A stretch of 64,000 bases of DNA from Erythrobacter sp. (GTDB lineage Bacteria > Pseudomonadota > Alphaproteobacteria > Sphingomonadales > Sphingomonadaceae): contig NZ_CP136573.1 of NCBI RefSeq assembly GCF_035194505.1, positions 2,858,048 to 2,922,047 on the forward strand, given 5' to 3'. Positions 25,341-34,250 of the stretch are shown piece by piece. Under the pieces are notes generated by a model. That model was not told the origin of the DNA and searched no databases. It saw nothing but the letters and a program-made list of their open reading frames with translations. The first letter of the stretch is position 1; every line of letters starts with the position of its first letter. A program made the translations under genes and the position numbers.

Positions 25341-26049
25341 GCAGAGCGCGGCGCCCGCGCTCGCGCTGCTGCTGGCGGCGTGCGGTGCGGCACCGGCCCA
25401 GGAGCCGCCGCAAGCGACCCCCGCGCTGGGGTTGATGACGAGCCTGCCGCTCTACTGGGCCGAAGGCGCTTCGCTCGCCGATATTGCCGCAGGCACCGCC
25501 GCCCTGCCGTGGCAGCGCCGCGCAATCGAGACGCGCTACCGCATCGTTCCGCTCGATACGCTATCGCCGATCCCCGCGCTTTCCCCGGGCGGGCCGGAGA
25601 CCGATCCCTTGAAAGGGCTGGTGCGGCTCGCGGTGATCCAGCCGCGCGGGCTTTCGCCTGCCGATAATGTCGCGCTCGATAGCTGGGTGCGCGGGGGCGG
25701 GCGGCTGCTCATGGTGCTCGATCCGGTGCTGACGGGCGAATATGCAGCGCCGCTGGGCGATCCGCGCCGTCCGGTCGATGCTGCCCTGATCCCGCCGGTG
25801 GTGGAGCGCTGGGGGCTGAGCACCTCCTTGCCTGCCGACGAAACGGCACAAGGCCATGTCGGCAAGGTCGACCTGCTCCCCGCTGGCGCCAAGGCCTGCA
25901 CGCAGCCCGGCAGCGCCATCGCACAGTGCCGCATCGGCAAGGGCGAGGTCACGCTGATCGCGGACGCCGCGCTGTTCGAGCATGCCGAACTGGCGGGCGA
26001 GGGCGGGGATGAGATCGCCCGGGTGCTGACCGCCGCCTTCGATCAGTAA
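25321..26049 (+). CDS. putative lipoprotein of the DUF4350/GldG-like type
   Basis: 242 residues from the ATG at 25321; 25315 is also possible. The N-terminus ends in a lipobox-like 'LALLLAACGAAP'. The body reads 'LMTSLPLYWAEGASLADIAA', 'LVRLAVIQPRGLSPADNVAL', 'DSWVRGGGRLLMVLDPVLTG' and 'GEVTLIADAALFEH', which is the pattern of DUF4350 and ABC-type auxiliary (GldG/IFT52-like) periplasmic domains that bind a small ligand or partner. The function is not known. Confidence 0.6.
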   Translation: MRLWVNRQSAAPALALLLAACGAAPAQEPPQATPALGLMTSLPLYWAEGASLADIAAGTAALPWQRRAIETRYRIVPLDTLSPIPALSPGGPETDPLKGLVRLAVIQPRGLSPADNVALDSWVRGGGRLLMVLDPVLTGEYAAPLGDPRRPVDAALIPPVVERWGLSTSLPADETAQGHVGKVDLLPAGAKACTQPGSAIAQCRIGKGEVTLIADAALFEHAELAGEGGDEIARVLTAAFDQ

Positions 26050-26055
26050 CCTTCG

Positions 26056-26177
26056 GGGATTTTGCGGGAGAGCAGGGACTCGGAGCGGGACTCGGGGGCC
26101 TTGCGGCCGGGAAAATCACGGGAAAGGGGCATTTTTAGGCGGGATTCGGGGGTTCCAAGGGGCGCTGAACTCAGGGA
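26056..26177 (+). promoter_or_regulatory. MraZ-box-like GGGA array, forward cluster
   Basis: GGGA cores occur at 26056, 26066, 26075, 26087, 26109, 26120, 26141 and 26174, with GGGG in between near 26094 and 26126. The spacings are close to one or two DNA turns. MraZ recognises (T)GGG repeats about 10 bases apart upstream of its own operon. The array fills the gap before mraZ together with an inverted cluster at 26231-26275. Confidence 0.5.
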
Positions 26178-26230
26178 AACTGCGGGTTCGGGTCAGAATA
26201 ATGACAAGAATCCATAGTTTTGCCGAGTTT

Positions 26231-26275
26231 TCCCGCGATTTCCCGTAAAAATCCCTTTCATCCCGCGACCTTCCC
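26231..26275 (-). promoter_or_regulatory. MraZ-box-like TCCC array, reverse cluster
   Basis: TCCC (GGGA on the minus strand) begins at 26231, 26241, 26252, 26261 and 26272, i.e. spacings of 10, 11, 9 and 11. Five phased boxes match the number of contacts that a ring-shaped MraZ oligomer can make. The cluster lies about 170-210 bases upstream of the mraZ start. Confidence 0.6.
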
Positions 26276-26444
26276 CGATATTAATGTGGTCCATCAAACA
26301 TGTCTGTTTGCGATGCGCGCGGCTGGTGGAGCCGGCGTGCTGCCTCGCCATGCGCGCGGGCGGCGGCGGAGAAGGCATGTCTGGTGATCGTGCCGGTCTC
26401 GTGGGGAGGTCGGTCCGTATCGGGGCAAGAGGGGATCGGCATCA

Positions 26445-26936
26445 GTGTCGGGTTTCGGAGGATATAGTGGACAGGCCTTTTCGCCCGCGGGCGACAAGGG
26501 TCGCTTTGTCCTGCCCTCCGCCTTCCGCAAGGCCGTGAAGGAAAGCTCGGACGGCCGCATCCTGTGCCTCGCCGCCCACGACCGCTTCGCCTGCCTCGTC
26601 GGCTTCGGCCTCTCGCGCACCGCAAAGCTCGACGCCCAGCTTGAGCGCGAGGAAGAGCGCGCGATCCGCCTCGGCCTTGCCGATTTCGACCGCGATGTGC
26701 GCGCCCAGCAGCTCTTCGGCTTTGAACAGCTCCCCTTCGACGAAAGCGGCCGCTTCGTCATGCCCGAGCATCTGCGCGATCTCGGCAATGTCGGCGAGGG
26801 CCTCTATTTCCAGGGCGCGGGCGATTTCTTCTTCGTCTGGAACCCGGACGAGCTCGACCGCATGGGCCCCGAATGGAAGGGCGCGCAGGCGGCCTGCGCC
26901 AAGCTGGTCGCCGCCGCAAAGAAGGGGGCTGCGTGA
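26445..26936 (+). CDS. mraZ: MraZ transcriptional regulator of the dcw cluster
   Basis: 163 residues from a GTG start. Two AbrB-like MraZ domains are present: 'FSPAGDKGRFVLPSAFRKAV' in the first and 'LPFDESGRFVMPEHLRDLG' in the second, each with the DxxGR/ESGR motif. In other bacteria MraZ binds repeats in its own promoter and represses or tunes the dcw operon. The gene's last base overlaps the rsmH ATG (TGATG). Confidence 0.94.
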   Translation: MSGFGGYSGQAFSPAGDKGRFVLPSAFRKAVKESSDGRILCLAAHDRFACLVGFGLSRTAKLDAQLEREEERAIRLGLADFDRDVRAQQLFGFEQLPFDESGRFVMPEHLRDLGNVGEGLYFQGAGDFFFVWNPDELDRMGPEWKGAQAACAKLVAAAKKGAA

Positions 26937-27877
26937 TGAGCGATGCGCCCCACATCCCCGTGCTGCTCGATGAAGTGGTCGAGGCCATCCGTCCGGCTGC
27001 CGGCATGACCATCGTCGATGCCACTTTCGGCGCGGGCGGATATTCGACTGCCCTGCTCGAAGCGGGTGCGGTGGTCCACGCCTTTGACCGCGATCCCGAT
27101 GCGATTGCCGCAGGGGCCGCGCTGGTGGCGCGCTACGAAGGCCGGCTGGTGCTGCACCCCGCGCGCTTCTCGCAGATGCGGGCAGAGCTTGCCGCTATCG
27201 GCATTACTGAGGTTGATGCCGTGGTGATGGATATCGGCGTCTCCTCGATGCAGCTCGATCAGGGTGACCGCGGTTTTGCCTTCATGCATGACGGCCCGCT
27301 CGACATGCGCATGAGCCAGTCGGGCGAGAGTGCTGCCGATTTCCTCAACACCGCTGACGAGGAAGCCATTGCCAACGTGCTCTACCGCTTCGGCGAGGAG
27401 CGCCAGTCGCGCCGTGTTGCGCGCGCGATCGTTGCTGCGCGTCCGCTGGCGACCACGGGCGAACTCGCCCGCGTGGTGCGCCGCGCTCTCGGCCACAAGC
27501 CACACGACAAGAAGGATCCCGCCACCCGCACCTTCCAGGCCGTGCGCATCCATGTGAACGACGAGCTGGGCGAACTCGAAGCAGGGCTCGCCGCAGCCGA
27601 AGCGCTGCTGCGCGAAGGCGGCGTGCTCGCCGTGGTGAGCTTCCACAGCCTTGAAGACCGCATCGCCAAGCACTTCCTGCGCGAAGCCAGCGGGGCGGGC
27701 CGTGCCGTCTCGCGCCACCTGCCCGGCGAAATCGCTGGCCCTGCGCCCACCTTCACCCGCGTTTCCAAGGGCATCCGCCCCACCGAAGCCGAAACCCTGC
27801 GCAACCCGCGTGCGCGTTCGTCCACCCTGCGCCATGCGATCCGCACCATGGCACCGGCAAGGAGCATGGCAGCATGA
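26936..27877 (+). CDS. rsmH: 16S rRNA m4C1402 N4-methyltransferase
   Basis: 313 residues. It methylates the exocyclic amine of C1402 in 16S rRNA using SAM. The start 'HIPVLLDEVVEAI' and the SAM-binding 'VDATFGAGGYSTALLEAG' are canonical, as are 'DIGVSSMQLDQGDRGFAF' and 'VSFHSLEDRIAKHFLR'. It is the second gene of the dcw cluster and overlaps ftsL by 4 bases. Confidence 0.97.
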   Translation: MSDAPHIPVLLDEVVEAIRPAAGMTIVDATFGAGGYSTALLEAGAVVHAFDRDPDAIAAGAALVARYEGRLVLHPARFSQMRAELAAIGITEVDAVVMDIGVSSMQLDQGDRGFAFMHDGPLDMRMSQSGESAADFLNTADEEAIANVLYRFGEERQSRRVARAIVAARPLATTGELARVVRRALGHKPHDKKDPATRTFQAVRIHVNDELGELEAGLAAAEALLREGGVLAVVSFHSLEDRIAKHFLREASGAGRAVSRHLPGEIAGPAPTFTRVSKGIRPTEAETLRNPRARSSTLRHAIRTMAPARSMAA

Positions 27878-28446
27878 TCAACGGACTTCAGGCTCGTTCG
27901 CTCGGCTGGATGGCGGTGCTTGTCACCTGCCTTGCCCTGATGGTGGTGCTCAGCTTCAAGGTGCACGCGGTGAAGAGCGAAGTGCTGCTCGCCGAGCGCC
28001 AGATCCTCGGGTTGAAGCGCGAGGCGATGCTGCTCGAAACCGAGTTCGAGACCCGCGCGAGCCAGCGCCAGCTGGCGGCGTGGAACGCGGTCGAATTCGG
28101 CTATGAAGCACCGCGCGCCGATCAGTTCCTCGATGGCGAGCGCCAGCTCGCAAGCCTCGGCCAGCGCCGTGCACCCGGCAGCCCGGCGCCGATCATGCTG
28201 GCCCGCGCCGAAGCGCCGGAGGGCAGCCCCGAGGCCGCAGCCGCCATCGCCAAGGCCGAAGCGCCGATGCGCTCGCCGCTGTCGGGCGCGAAGGTGACGC
28301 TGGCTTCGGCCTCCAAGGAAAAGGACGCAGGCGAGGTCTTTGCCCAGGCCTTTGGTGATTTCCTCGGCGATGCCTCGCCGATCCGCCCCGCGCAGGCCCA
28401 GTCGATGGTTGCCAAGGGCATGAGCGCGAAGGGGTTGGCCGAATGA
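27874..28446 (+). CDS. ftsL: cell division protein FtsL-like
   Basis: 190 residues. A short cytoplasmic start is followed by one transmembrane helix ('GWMAVLVTCLALMVVLSF') and then a periplasmic coiled coil ('SEVLLAERQILGLKREAMLL'). FtsL forms the FtsQLB complex that activates FtsWI. The identification rests on topology, coiled coil and its fixed place between rsmH and ftsI, because FtsL sequences are poorly conserved. The C-terminal ~90 residues are an Ala-rich extension, longer than in enterobacteria. Confidence 0.85.
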   Translation: MINGLQARSLGWMAVLVTCLALMVVLSFKVHAVKSEVLLAERQILGLKREAMLLETEFETRASQRQLAAWNAVEFGYEAPRADQFLDGERQLASLGQRRAPGSPAPIMLARAEAPEGSPEAAAAIAKAEAPMRSPLSGAKVTLASASKEKDAGEVFAQAFGDFLGDASPIRPAQAQSMVAKGMSAKGLAE

Positions 28447-30167
28447 GCGCGATGGCTGCCGCTGCAGCCGTCCCCTCGATCCCCGCCGGGCGGGTCCAGC
28501 GCGTCAACCTGCGGGCGCAATTGCTGTGGACCGCGCGCTTCCGCATCCTGTGGGTGATGGCCGTGTTCGCGCTGGTGACCCTGATCGCGCTGACGCGGAT
28601 CGTGGCGCTGGCCTTTGACGGGCAGGCGCCCGAGCGCACCAGCCTTGCCGAAGCCCTGCTGCCCCCGCGCGGCGAGATCAGCGATCGCAACGGCGTGCCG
28701 CTGGCGCGCGCATTCCCCGCCTATGCCCTGTGGTTCGATCCGGCCGCGATGGGCGATACCGGCGCGCCGCTGGTGCGCTCGCCGCAGGAAGTCGCGCGCG
28801 AGTTGAAGACGATCTTCCCCGATATCGACGAGGCGCGCATGGCCGCGCGTCTCGCCTCGGGCCGCGCGGGCTATCTGCGCCGCCGCCTGCTGCCCGAGGA
28901 AGCCAACAAGGTCTTCGCGCTGGGCGAAGTCGCGCTGGAAATCCCGCGCGAGACCGATCGTCACTATCCGCAAGGCACGCTCGCGGCCCATGTGCTGGGC
29001 TATGTGGTCGAGGACGAGGGCGGCAAGCTGGGCATGGAAGAGGTGCTGGAAAAGCGCCTCGCCGATCCGGCGCAGCGCGGCGAGGCGGTGGCGCTGTCGC
29101 TCGATGTGCGGGTGCAGGGCGCGCTCGAGGACGAGCTGCGGCGCGGAATGCTGGCGACCAATGCGCTGGGCGCGGCCGGCATCGTGCTCGATGTCGACAC
29201 CGGCGAAGTCATGGCGATGGCGAGCCTGCCGGAGTTCGATCCCAATGTGGCCGGTGCCAACGGGGCCAAGAACGTCTTCAACCGCGCCACCAACGGGGTC
29301 TACGAGCTCGGCTCGACCTTCAAGCCGCTGACTGTGGCCGCCGCGATGGACGCGGGCGTGGTGAGCGATCTGTCGCGCCAGTGGAATGCCGCGCCGGTGC
29401 CGGTGGGCAGCCGCACGATCAAGGATTCGCACCCGCTCGGCGCCAGCCTCAACGCGCCCCAGGCGCTGGTCCACTCCTCCAACACCGTCACCGCCCGCAT
29501 CGCCGATGCGCTGGGGCCGGAACGGTTGCGCAGCGCGATGATTGATCTTGGCATGGACCGCCGCCCGTTCATCGAACTGCCCGCCAAGGGCCGGCCGATC
29601 TGGCCGCAGGGCAATTGGAGCCGGGTGACCAACATGACGGTCGGCTTCGGGCATGGCCTTGCGGTCACCCCGCTGCACCTTGCCAGCGCCTATGCGGCGA
29701 TGGTGAACGGCGGGATCTGGCGTCCGGCCACCCTGATGAAGCTCGATCCGGCCGATGTGCCGCGCGGGCGGCGGGTGTTCAAGGAATCGACCTCCTCGCG
29801 CATGCGCCAGATGCTGCGCATGATCTCGCTCTACGGCACCGGCCGCAGTGCCGATGCCAAGGGCTACCGCGTGGGCGGCAAGACCGGCTCGGCCGAAAAG
29901 GCGGGCGTGGGCGGCTATAACAAGACCGCGCTGGTGTCCTCCTTTGCCGCAGCCTTCCCGATGGATGCGCCGCGCTATGTCGTCGTGGTCGTGGTGGACG
30001 AGCCCAAGGGCACGGTCGCCAGCTCGTTCCAGCGCACGGCGGCCTTCACCTCGGCCCCGGTGGTGGGCCGTCTGGTGCCGCGCATCGGCCCAATGCTGGG
30101 CGTCCAGCCCGACGAGCAGCGCGATGTCGATATCTCGGATCTGCGTTATCTGGTGGACAGCCACTGA
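28443..30167 (+). CDS. ftsI: peptidoglycan D,D-transpeptidase FtsI (PBP3)
   Basis: 574 residues. One N-terminal transmembrane helix ('ILWVMAVFALVTLIALTRIV') is followed by a PBP dimerisation domain ('PPRGEISDRNGVPLARAFPA') and a transpeptidase domain. The active-site motifs are SxxK in 'LGSTFKPLTVAAAMD', SxN in 'LVHSSNTVTARI' and KTG in 'GGKTGSAEKAG'. It cross-links septal peptidoglycan together with FtsW. The stop overlaps the murE start by one base (TGATG). Confidence 0.96.
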   Translation: MSAMAAAAAVPSIPAGRVQRVNLRAQLLWTARFRILWVMAVFALVTLIALTRIVALAFDGQAPERTSLAEALLPPRGEISDRNGVPLARAFPAYALWFDPAAMGDTGAPLVRSPQEVARELKTIFPDIDEARMAARLASGRAGYLRRRLLPEEANKVFALGEVALEIPRETDRHYPQGTLAAHVLGYVVEDEGGKLGMEEVLEKRLADPAQRGEAVALSLDVRVQGALEDELRRGMLATNALGAAGIVLDVDTGEVMAMASLPEFDPNVAGANGAKNVFNRATNGVYELGSTFKPLTVAAAMDAGVVSDLSRQWNAAPVPVGSRTIKDSHPLGASLNAPQALVHSSNTVTARIADALGPERLRSAMIDLGMDRRPFIELPAKGRPIWPQGNWSRVTNMTVGFGHGLAVTPLHLASAYAAMVNGGIWRPATLMKLDPADVPRGRRVFKESTSSRMRQMLRMISLYGTGRSADAKGYRVGGKTGSAEKAGVGGYNKTALVSSFAAAFPMDAPRYVVVVVVDEPKGTVASSFQRTAAFTSAPVVGRLVPRIGPMLGVQPDEQRDVDISDLRYLVDSH

Positions 30168-31657
30168 TGCGCCTCGATGAATTGCTGGCCAAGGCAGGAC
30201 TGACGGCTGCGGGCGGGGATGCAGGCGATGCCGCGATCACCGGCTTTGCCATCGATCACCGCAAAGTTGCGCCCGGCACGGTGTTCGGCGCTTTTGCCGG
30301 CGCGCGCTTCAATGGCGAGGACTTCATCCCCGCCGCGATCGAAGCGGGCGCGGTGGCGATTGTCGCGCGGCCCGAGGCCCGTGTTGAAGGCGCGCTCCAC
30401 ATCAAGGACGCCGAGCCGCGCCGCGCCTTTGCGCGTCTGGCGGCGGGCTTCTTCGCCCCCTATCCCGCCACCATCGTCGCGGTGACGGGCACCAACGGCA
30501 AGACCTCGACTGTCGAGATGACCCGCCAGATCTGGCGCATGGCGGGCGAGCGCGCGGCGAGCATCGGCACGCTGGGTGTCACCACGCCCGACGGCTCGGT
30601 TTCGACCGGGCTTACCACCCCCGACATCGTCACTTTCCTTGCCAATATGGCGGGCCTTGCGCGCGAGGGCGTGAGCCATGTCGCCTATGAGGCGTCAAGC
30701 CACGGGCTGGACCAGTATCGCAATGAGGGCCTGACGGTCTCGGCCTCGGCCTTCACCAATTTCACCCGCGATCACCTCGATTACCACGGCACGATGGAGG
30801 CCTATTTCGCGGCCAAGATGCGGCTGTTCACCGAAGTGGTCGCGCCCGGCAGTCCGGCTATCATCCATGACGCGGGCGAGGCTTGCGAATGGACCGCACG
30901 AGCGATTGCGCAAGCCGAAGCGCGCGGATTGCAGGTGCTAAGCGTGGGCGAGGGCGGGAACTTCCTGCGGCTGACAGCTCGCAAACCCGGCCAGTTGGGG
31001 CAGGTTCTTCACATCGAGCATGAAGGTGGTTCGCGGAAGGTCAATCTGCCGCTGATCGGCGCCTATCAGGCCGCCAATGCGCTGGTCGCCGCTGGCTTTG
31101 CGCTCGCGACCGGTGTTCCGGCCTCTACCGTGTTCGATGCGCTCGGCCGCTTGCAACCGGTGCGCGGACGGCTGGAGCGGGCAGCGATCAACGCTGCGGG
31201 CGCGCCGGCCTATGTCGATTATGCCCACACCCCCGATGCGCTCGAAGCCGCGATTGCCGCGCTGCGTCCGCATGTGGCAAGCGGTGGCCGGCTGATCGTG
31301 GTGTTCGGCGCAGGGGGTGACCGCGACGTTGGCAAGCGGCCCGAAATGGGCGCCATCGCCGCGCGCGATGCAGACGTGGCGATTGTCACCGATGATAACC
31401 CCCGCAGCGAGGACCCGGCTGCGATCCGCGCTGCAATCATGGCGGGAGGCGGCGGGGCCTTGCGCGAAATCGGCGACCGCCGCGCAGCCATCGCCGCCGC
31501 GATTGCCGAAGCGGGCGCCAGCGACATCGTGCTGATTGCGGGCAAGGGCCACGAACAGGGACAGATCTTCGGGTCAGGAGAAAGCATGCGGATCGAGAAG
31601 TTCGATGATGTCGAAGTCGCGCGCGAATGTGCCGGTGCCGGGAGCGCAGGCGCATGA
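30167..31657 (+). CDS. murE: UDP-MurNAc-tripeptide synthetase (meso-DAP adding)
   Basis: 496 residues. This Mur ligase adds the third stem residue. The ATP loop is 'VTGTNGKTSTVEMTRQI', the central 'YEASSHGLDQYRNEG' is typical, and 'VTDDNPRSEDPAAIR' carries the DNPR signature that selects meso-diaminopimelate rather than lysine. 'VFGAGGDRDVGKRPEMG' precedes it. ATGA overlap with murF. Confidence 0.96.
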   Translation: MRLDELLAKAGLTAAGGDAGDAAITGFAIDHRKVAPGTVFGAFAGARFNGEDFIPAAIEAGAVAIVARPEARVEGALHIKDAEPRRAFARLAAGFFAPYPATIVAVTGTNGKTSTVEMTRQIWRMAGERAASIGTLGVTTPDGSVSTGLTTPDIVTFLANMAGLAREGVSHVAYEASSHGLDQYRNEGLTVSASAFTNFTRDHLDYHGTMEAYFAAKMRLFTEVVAPGSPAIIHDAGEACEWTARAIAQAEARGLQVLSVGEGGNFLRLTARKPGQLGQVLHIEHEGGSRKVNLPLIGAYQAANALVAAGFALATGVPASTVFDALGRLQPVRGRLERAAINAAGAPAYVDYAHTPDALEAAIAALRPHVASGGRLIVVFGAGGDRDVGKRPEMGAIAARDADVAIVTDDNPRSEDPAAIRAAIMAGGGGALREIGDRRAAIAAAIAEAGASDIVLIAGKGHEQGQIFGSGESMRIEKFDDVEVARECAGAGSAGA

Positions 31658-33135
31658 ACCTTGCAAGCCCCCTGATGCACCCCGCCTTGCGCGTCTGGCC
31701 GGTCACGCCTGCCGACACGATGCCGCTCGCCCTGTGGACCGCAGGCGAAATTGCCGAGGCTTGCGGAGGCATCGCCAGCCATGATTTTCAGGCCTCGGGC
31801 GTGGAAATGGACTCGCGCGATGTGAAGTCGGGCGACATCTTCGTCGCGCTCAAGGGCGAGGCGATGGATGGTCACAAGTTCCTACCCCAAGCCTTTGAAA
31901 AAGGCGCGGTCGCAGCCATTGTTGATCGCCCCGTCGATTATCCGCATGTGCTGGTGCAAGACACCACGGCGGCGCTCCATGCGCTGGCTGAATTTGCGCG
32001 TGAGCGCTCACAAGCAGTGCGCATCGGCATCACCGGATCGGTCGGCAAGACGGGCATGAAGGAAGCGATCTTCACTTGCCTCGATCGCGCTAGCCGGGGC
32101 GCGGCGCATCGTTCGGTGCGCTCCTACAACAATCATGTTGGCGTGCCGCTCAGCCTTGCGCGGATGCCAGCCCGCGCGAAGTTCGGCGTGTTCGAGATGG
32201 GGATGAACCATCGCCACGAAATCGCACCGCTCTCGGCCCGCGTGCGCCCGCACGTCGCGCTGATCACCACGATTGCCCCGGCCCATATCGAGAACCTCGG
32301 CAGCCTTGAGGCGATCGCGGACGAGAAGGCGGAAATCTTCACCGGCCTCGTGGAAGGCGGCACCGCGATCATTCCGGCGGACAGCGAATGGGCCGATCGC
32401 CTGATCGCCCATGCCCGCAACTGCGGCGCGACGATCATCACCTTCGGGCGCAGCAAAGACGCCGATGTGCGCCTGCTCGATGCGATCCCGGCGGCGGGCG
32501 GCGGGGCGCTGGTGACGGCGGACCTCGGCGACCGGCGCATCTGCTACACCGTGGCCGAACCCGGCGAGCACTGGATCGTCAATTCGCTGGGCGTCATGGC
32601 CGCCGTGCGCGCGGCGGGCGGCGATCTGGGCGCGGCGGGCCTTGCTCTGGCGGAAATGGGCGGCCTCAAAGGGCGCGGCGCGCGTCACGAGATTGCGCTG
32701 GACGGCGGCACCGCGCTGCTGATCGACGAAAGCTACAACGCCAACCCCGCTTCGATGCGCGCAACGCTGAAGGCACTTGCCGCCACGCCTGCCACCCGCC
32801 GCCTTGCGGTGCTGGGTTCCATGAAGGAACTGGGCGACTTTGCCGATGCCTTCCACCGCCAGCTGGCCGAGCCGCTGGGCGAGGCGGGCGTCACCCATGC
32901 GATCCTCGTGGGCGAGGAGATGCGCGCGCTCGCGGAGGAACTGGGGAAACTGTCCGGCGCTGCGCTTGGCAAGGCCATCACCTTCGCCCATTGCGGATCA
33001 CCTGCCGAAGCCATCGCGGCACTGGGACAATATGGTCTTGCTCCCGGGGACGCGGTGCTGGTCAAGGGCTCCAATTCGGTGGGTCTGGGCAGGCTGGTGT
33101 CACATTTTACCGATAAGGCCCGCGCGGGAGGCTGA
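31654..33135 (+). CDS. murF: UDP-MurNAc-pentapeptide synthetase
   Basis: 493 residues from the ATG at 31654, which overlaps the murE stop. A methionine at 31720 nearer the conserved 'LWTAGEIAEACGG' is an alternative start. It adds D-Ala-D-Ala to the tripeptide. The ATP loop is 'GITGSVGKTGMKEAIFTC' and the acceptor region is 'RSYNNHVGVPLSLARMP'. 'FEMGMNHRHEI' and 'ESYNANPASMRATL' are family-conserved. Confidence 0.95.
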   Translation: MNLASPLMHPALRVWPVTPADTMPLALWTAGEIAEACGGIASHDFQASGVEMDSRDVKSGDIFVALKGEAMDGHKFLPQAFEKGAVAAIVDRPVDYPHVLVQDTTAALHALAEFARERSQAVRIGITGSVGKTGMKEAIFTCLDRASRGAAHRSVRSYNNHVGVPLSLARMPARAKFGVFEMGMNHRHEIAPLSARVRPHVALITTIAPAHIENLGSLEAIADEKAEIFTGLVEGGTAIIPADSEWADRLIAHARNCGATIITFGRSKDADVRLLDAIPAAGGGALVTADLGDRRICYTVAEPGEHWIVNSLGVMAAVRAAGGDLGAAGLALAEMGGLKGRGARHEIALDGGTALLIDESYNANPASMRATLKALAATPATRRLAVLGSMKELGDFADAFHRQLAEPLGEAGVTHAILVGEEMRALAEELGKLSGAALGKAITFAHCGSPAEAIAALGQYGLAPGDAVLVKGSNSVGLGRLVSHFTDKARAGG

Positions 33136-33168
33136 CGCCCAAGCTACCGGGCACCGAGGAATAGCTGA

Positions 33169-34239
33169 ATGCTCTATCTGCTTGCCGAATGGCTGGGCTT
33201 CGAAGGCATCTTCAATCTGGTGCGCTACCAGAGCTTTCGCGCGGGCGCGACGCTGATGACCGCGCTGCTGATCGGCCTCGTCATCGGTCCGCGTTTCATC
33301 AATCTTCTGCGCGTGCGGCAGGGCAAGGGCCAGCCGATCCGCGAGGATGGGCCGCAGTCGCACCTCGCCAAGCGCGGCACGCCGACGATGGGCGGGTTGA
33401 TGATCCTGACCGCGCTGACGTTGTCGCTGCTCTTGTGGATGAATCTTGCCAACCCCTTCGTCTGGGCCTGCCTTGCCGTGACGATCGGCTTCGGCATCAT
33501 CGGTTTCCTCGACGATTACGACAAGGTCGCCAAGAACAGCCATGCGGGCGTTCCCGGACGGGTGCGGCTGGCGGCGGAATTCGTGGTGGCAGGCATCGCC
33601 GCTTGGCTGATCGTCAGCCAGATCAACACCAATCTCTACCTGCCCTTCCTCTCGGGCGTCAGCATCCCGCTGGGGCCGGCCTATTACGTGTTTGCCGCCT
33701 TCGTGATTGTGGGCGCGGGCAATGCGGTGAACCTCACCGACGGGCTGGACGGGCTGGCGATCATGCCGGTGATCATCGCCAGCGGCACCTTCGCGATCAT
33801 CTGCTATCTGGCGGGCCGCGCGGATTTCAGCGCCTATCTCGGCATCCCCCATGTGCCGGGCGCGGGCGAACTCGCGATCTTCTGCGGAGCGATCATGGGC
33901 GCGGGGCTTGCCTTCCTGTGGTTCAACGCGCCGCCGGCGGCGGTGTTCATGGGTGACACCGGCTCGCTGGCCTTGGGCGGAGCGCTGGGCGCGATTGCGG
34001 TCGCTTCGCATCACGAGGTGGTGCTGGCGATTGTCGGCGGGCTGTTCGTGCTCGAAGCGGTAAGCGTGATCGTGCAGGTGTTCTGGTTCAAGCGCACCGG
34101 CAAGCGGGTGTTCCGCATGGCGCCGATCCACCACCATTTCGAACAGCTGGGCTGGAGCGAGAGCAAGGTCGTGATCCGCTTCTGGATCATCGCGATCGTG
34201 CTGGCGCTGATCGGTCTTTCCACGCTGAAGCTCAGGTAG
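33169..34239 (+). CDS. mraY: phospho-MurNAc-pentapeptide transferase
   Basis: 356 residues with ten transmembrane segments. It transfers phospho-MurNAc-pentapeptide to undecaprenyl phosphate to make lipid I. Visible signatures are 'KRGTPTMGGLMIL', 'GFLDDYDKVAKN' (DDxxK), 'NAVNLTDGLDGLA' and 'MAPIHHHFEQLGWSESKV' with the HHH motif. It starts after a 33-base gap from murF. Confidence 0.97.
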   Translation: MLYLLAEWLGFEGIFNLVRYQSFRAGATLMTALLIGLVIGPRFINLLRVRQGKGQPIREDGPQSHLAKRGTPTMGGLMILTALTLSLLLWMNLANPFVWACLAVTIGFGIIGFLDDYDKVAKNSHAGVPGRVRLAAEFVVAGIAAWLIVSQINTNLYLPFLSGVSIPLGPAYYVFAAFVIVGAGNAVNLTDGLDGLAIMPVIIASGTFAIICYLAGRADFSAYLGIPHVPGAGELAIFCGAIMGAGLAFLWFNAPPAAVFMGDTGSLALGGALGAIAVASHHEVVLAIVGGLFVLEAVSVIVQVFWFKRTGKRVFRMAPIHHHFEQLGWSESKVVIRFWIIAIVLALIGLSTLKLR

Positions 34240-34250
34240 GCCGCGCGCGG

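Larger units (their letters stand above)
26050..26444. other. 395-base gene-free control region of the dcw cluster
   Basis: This stretch holds no gene. It contains the two oppositely oriented GGGA/TCCC box clusters, an AT-richer segment between them (about 26196-26225) where the promoter probably lies, and a GC-rich 5' leader of about 165 bases before the mraZ GTG. I cannot name the -35 and -10 hexamers with confidence. Confidence 0.6.
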
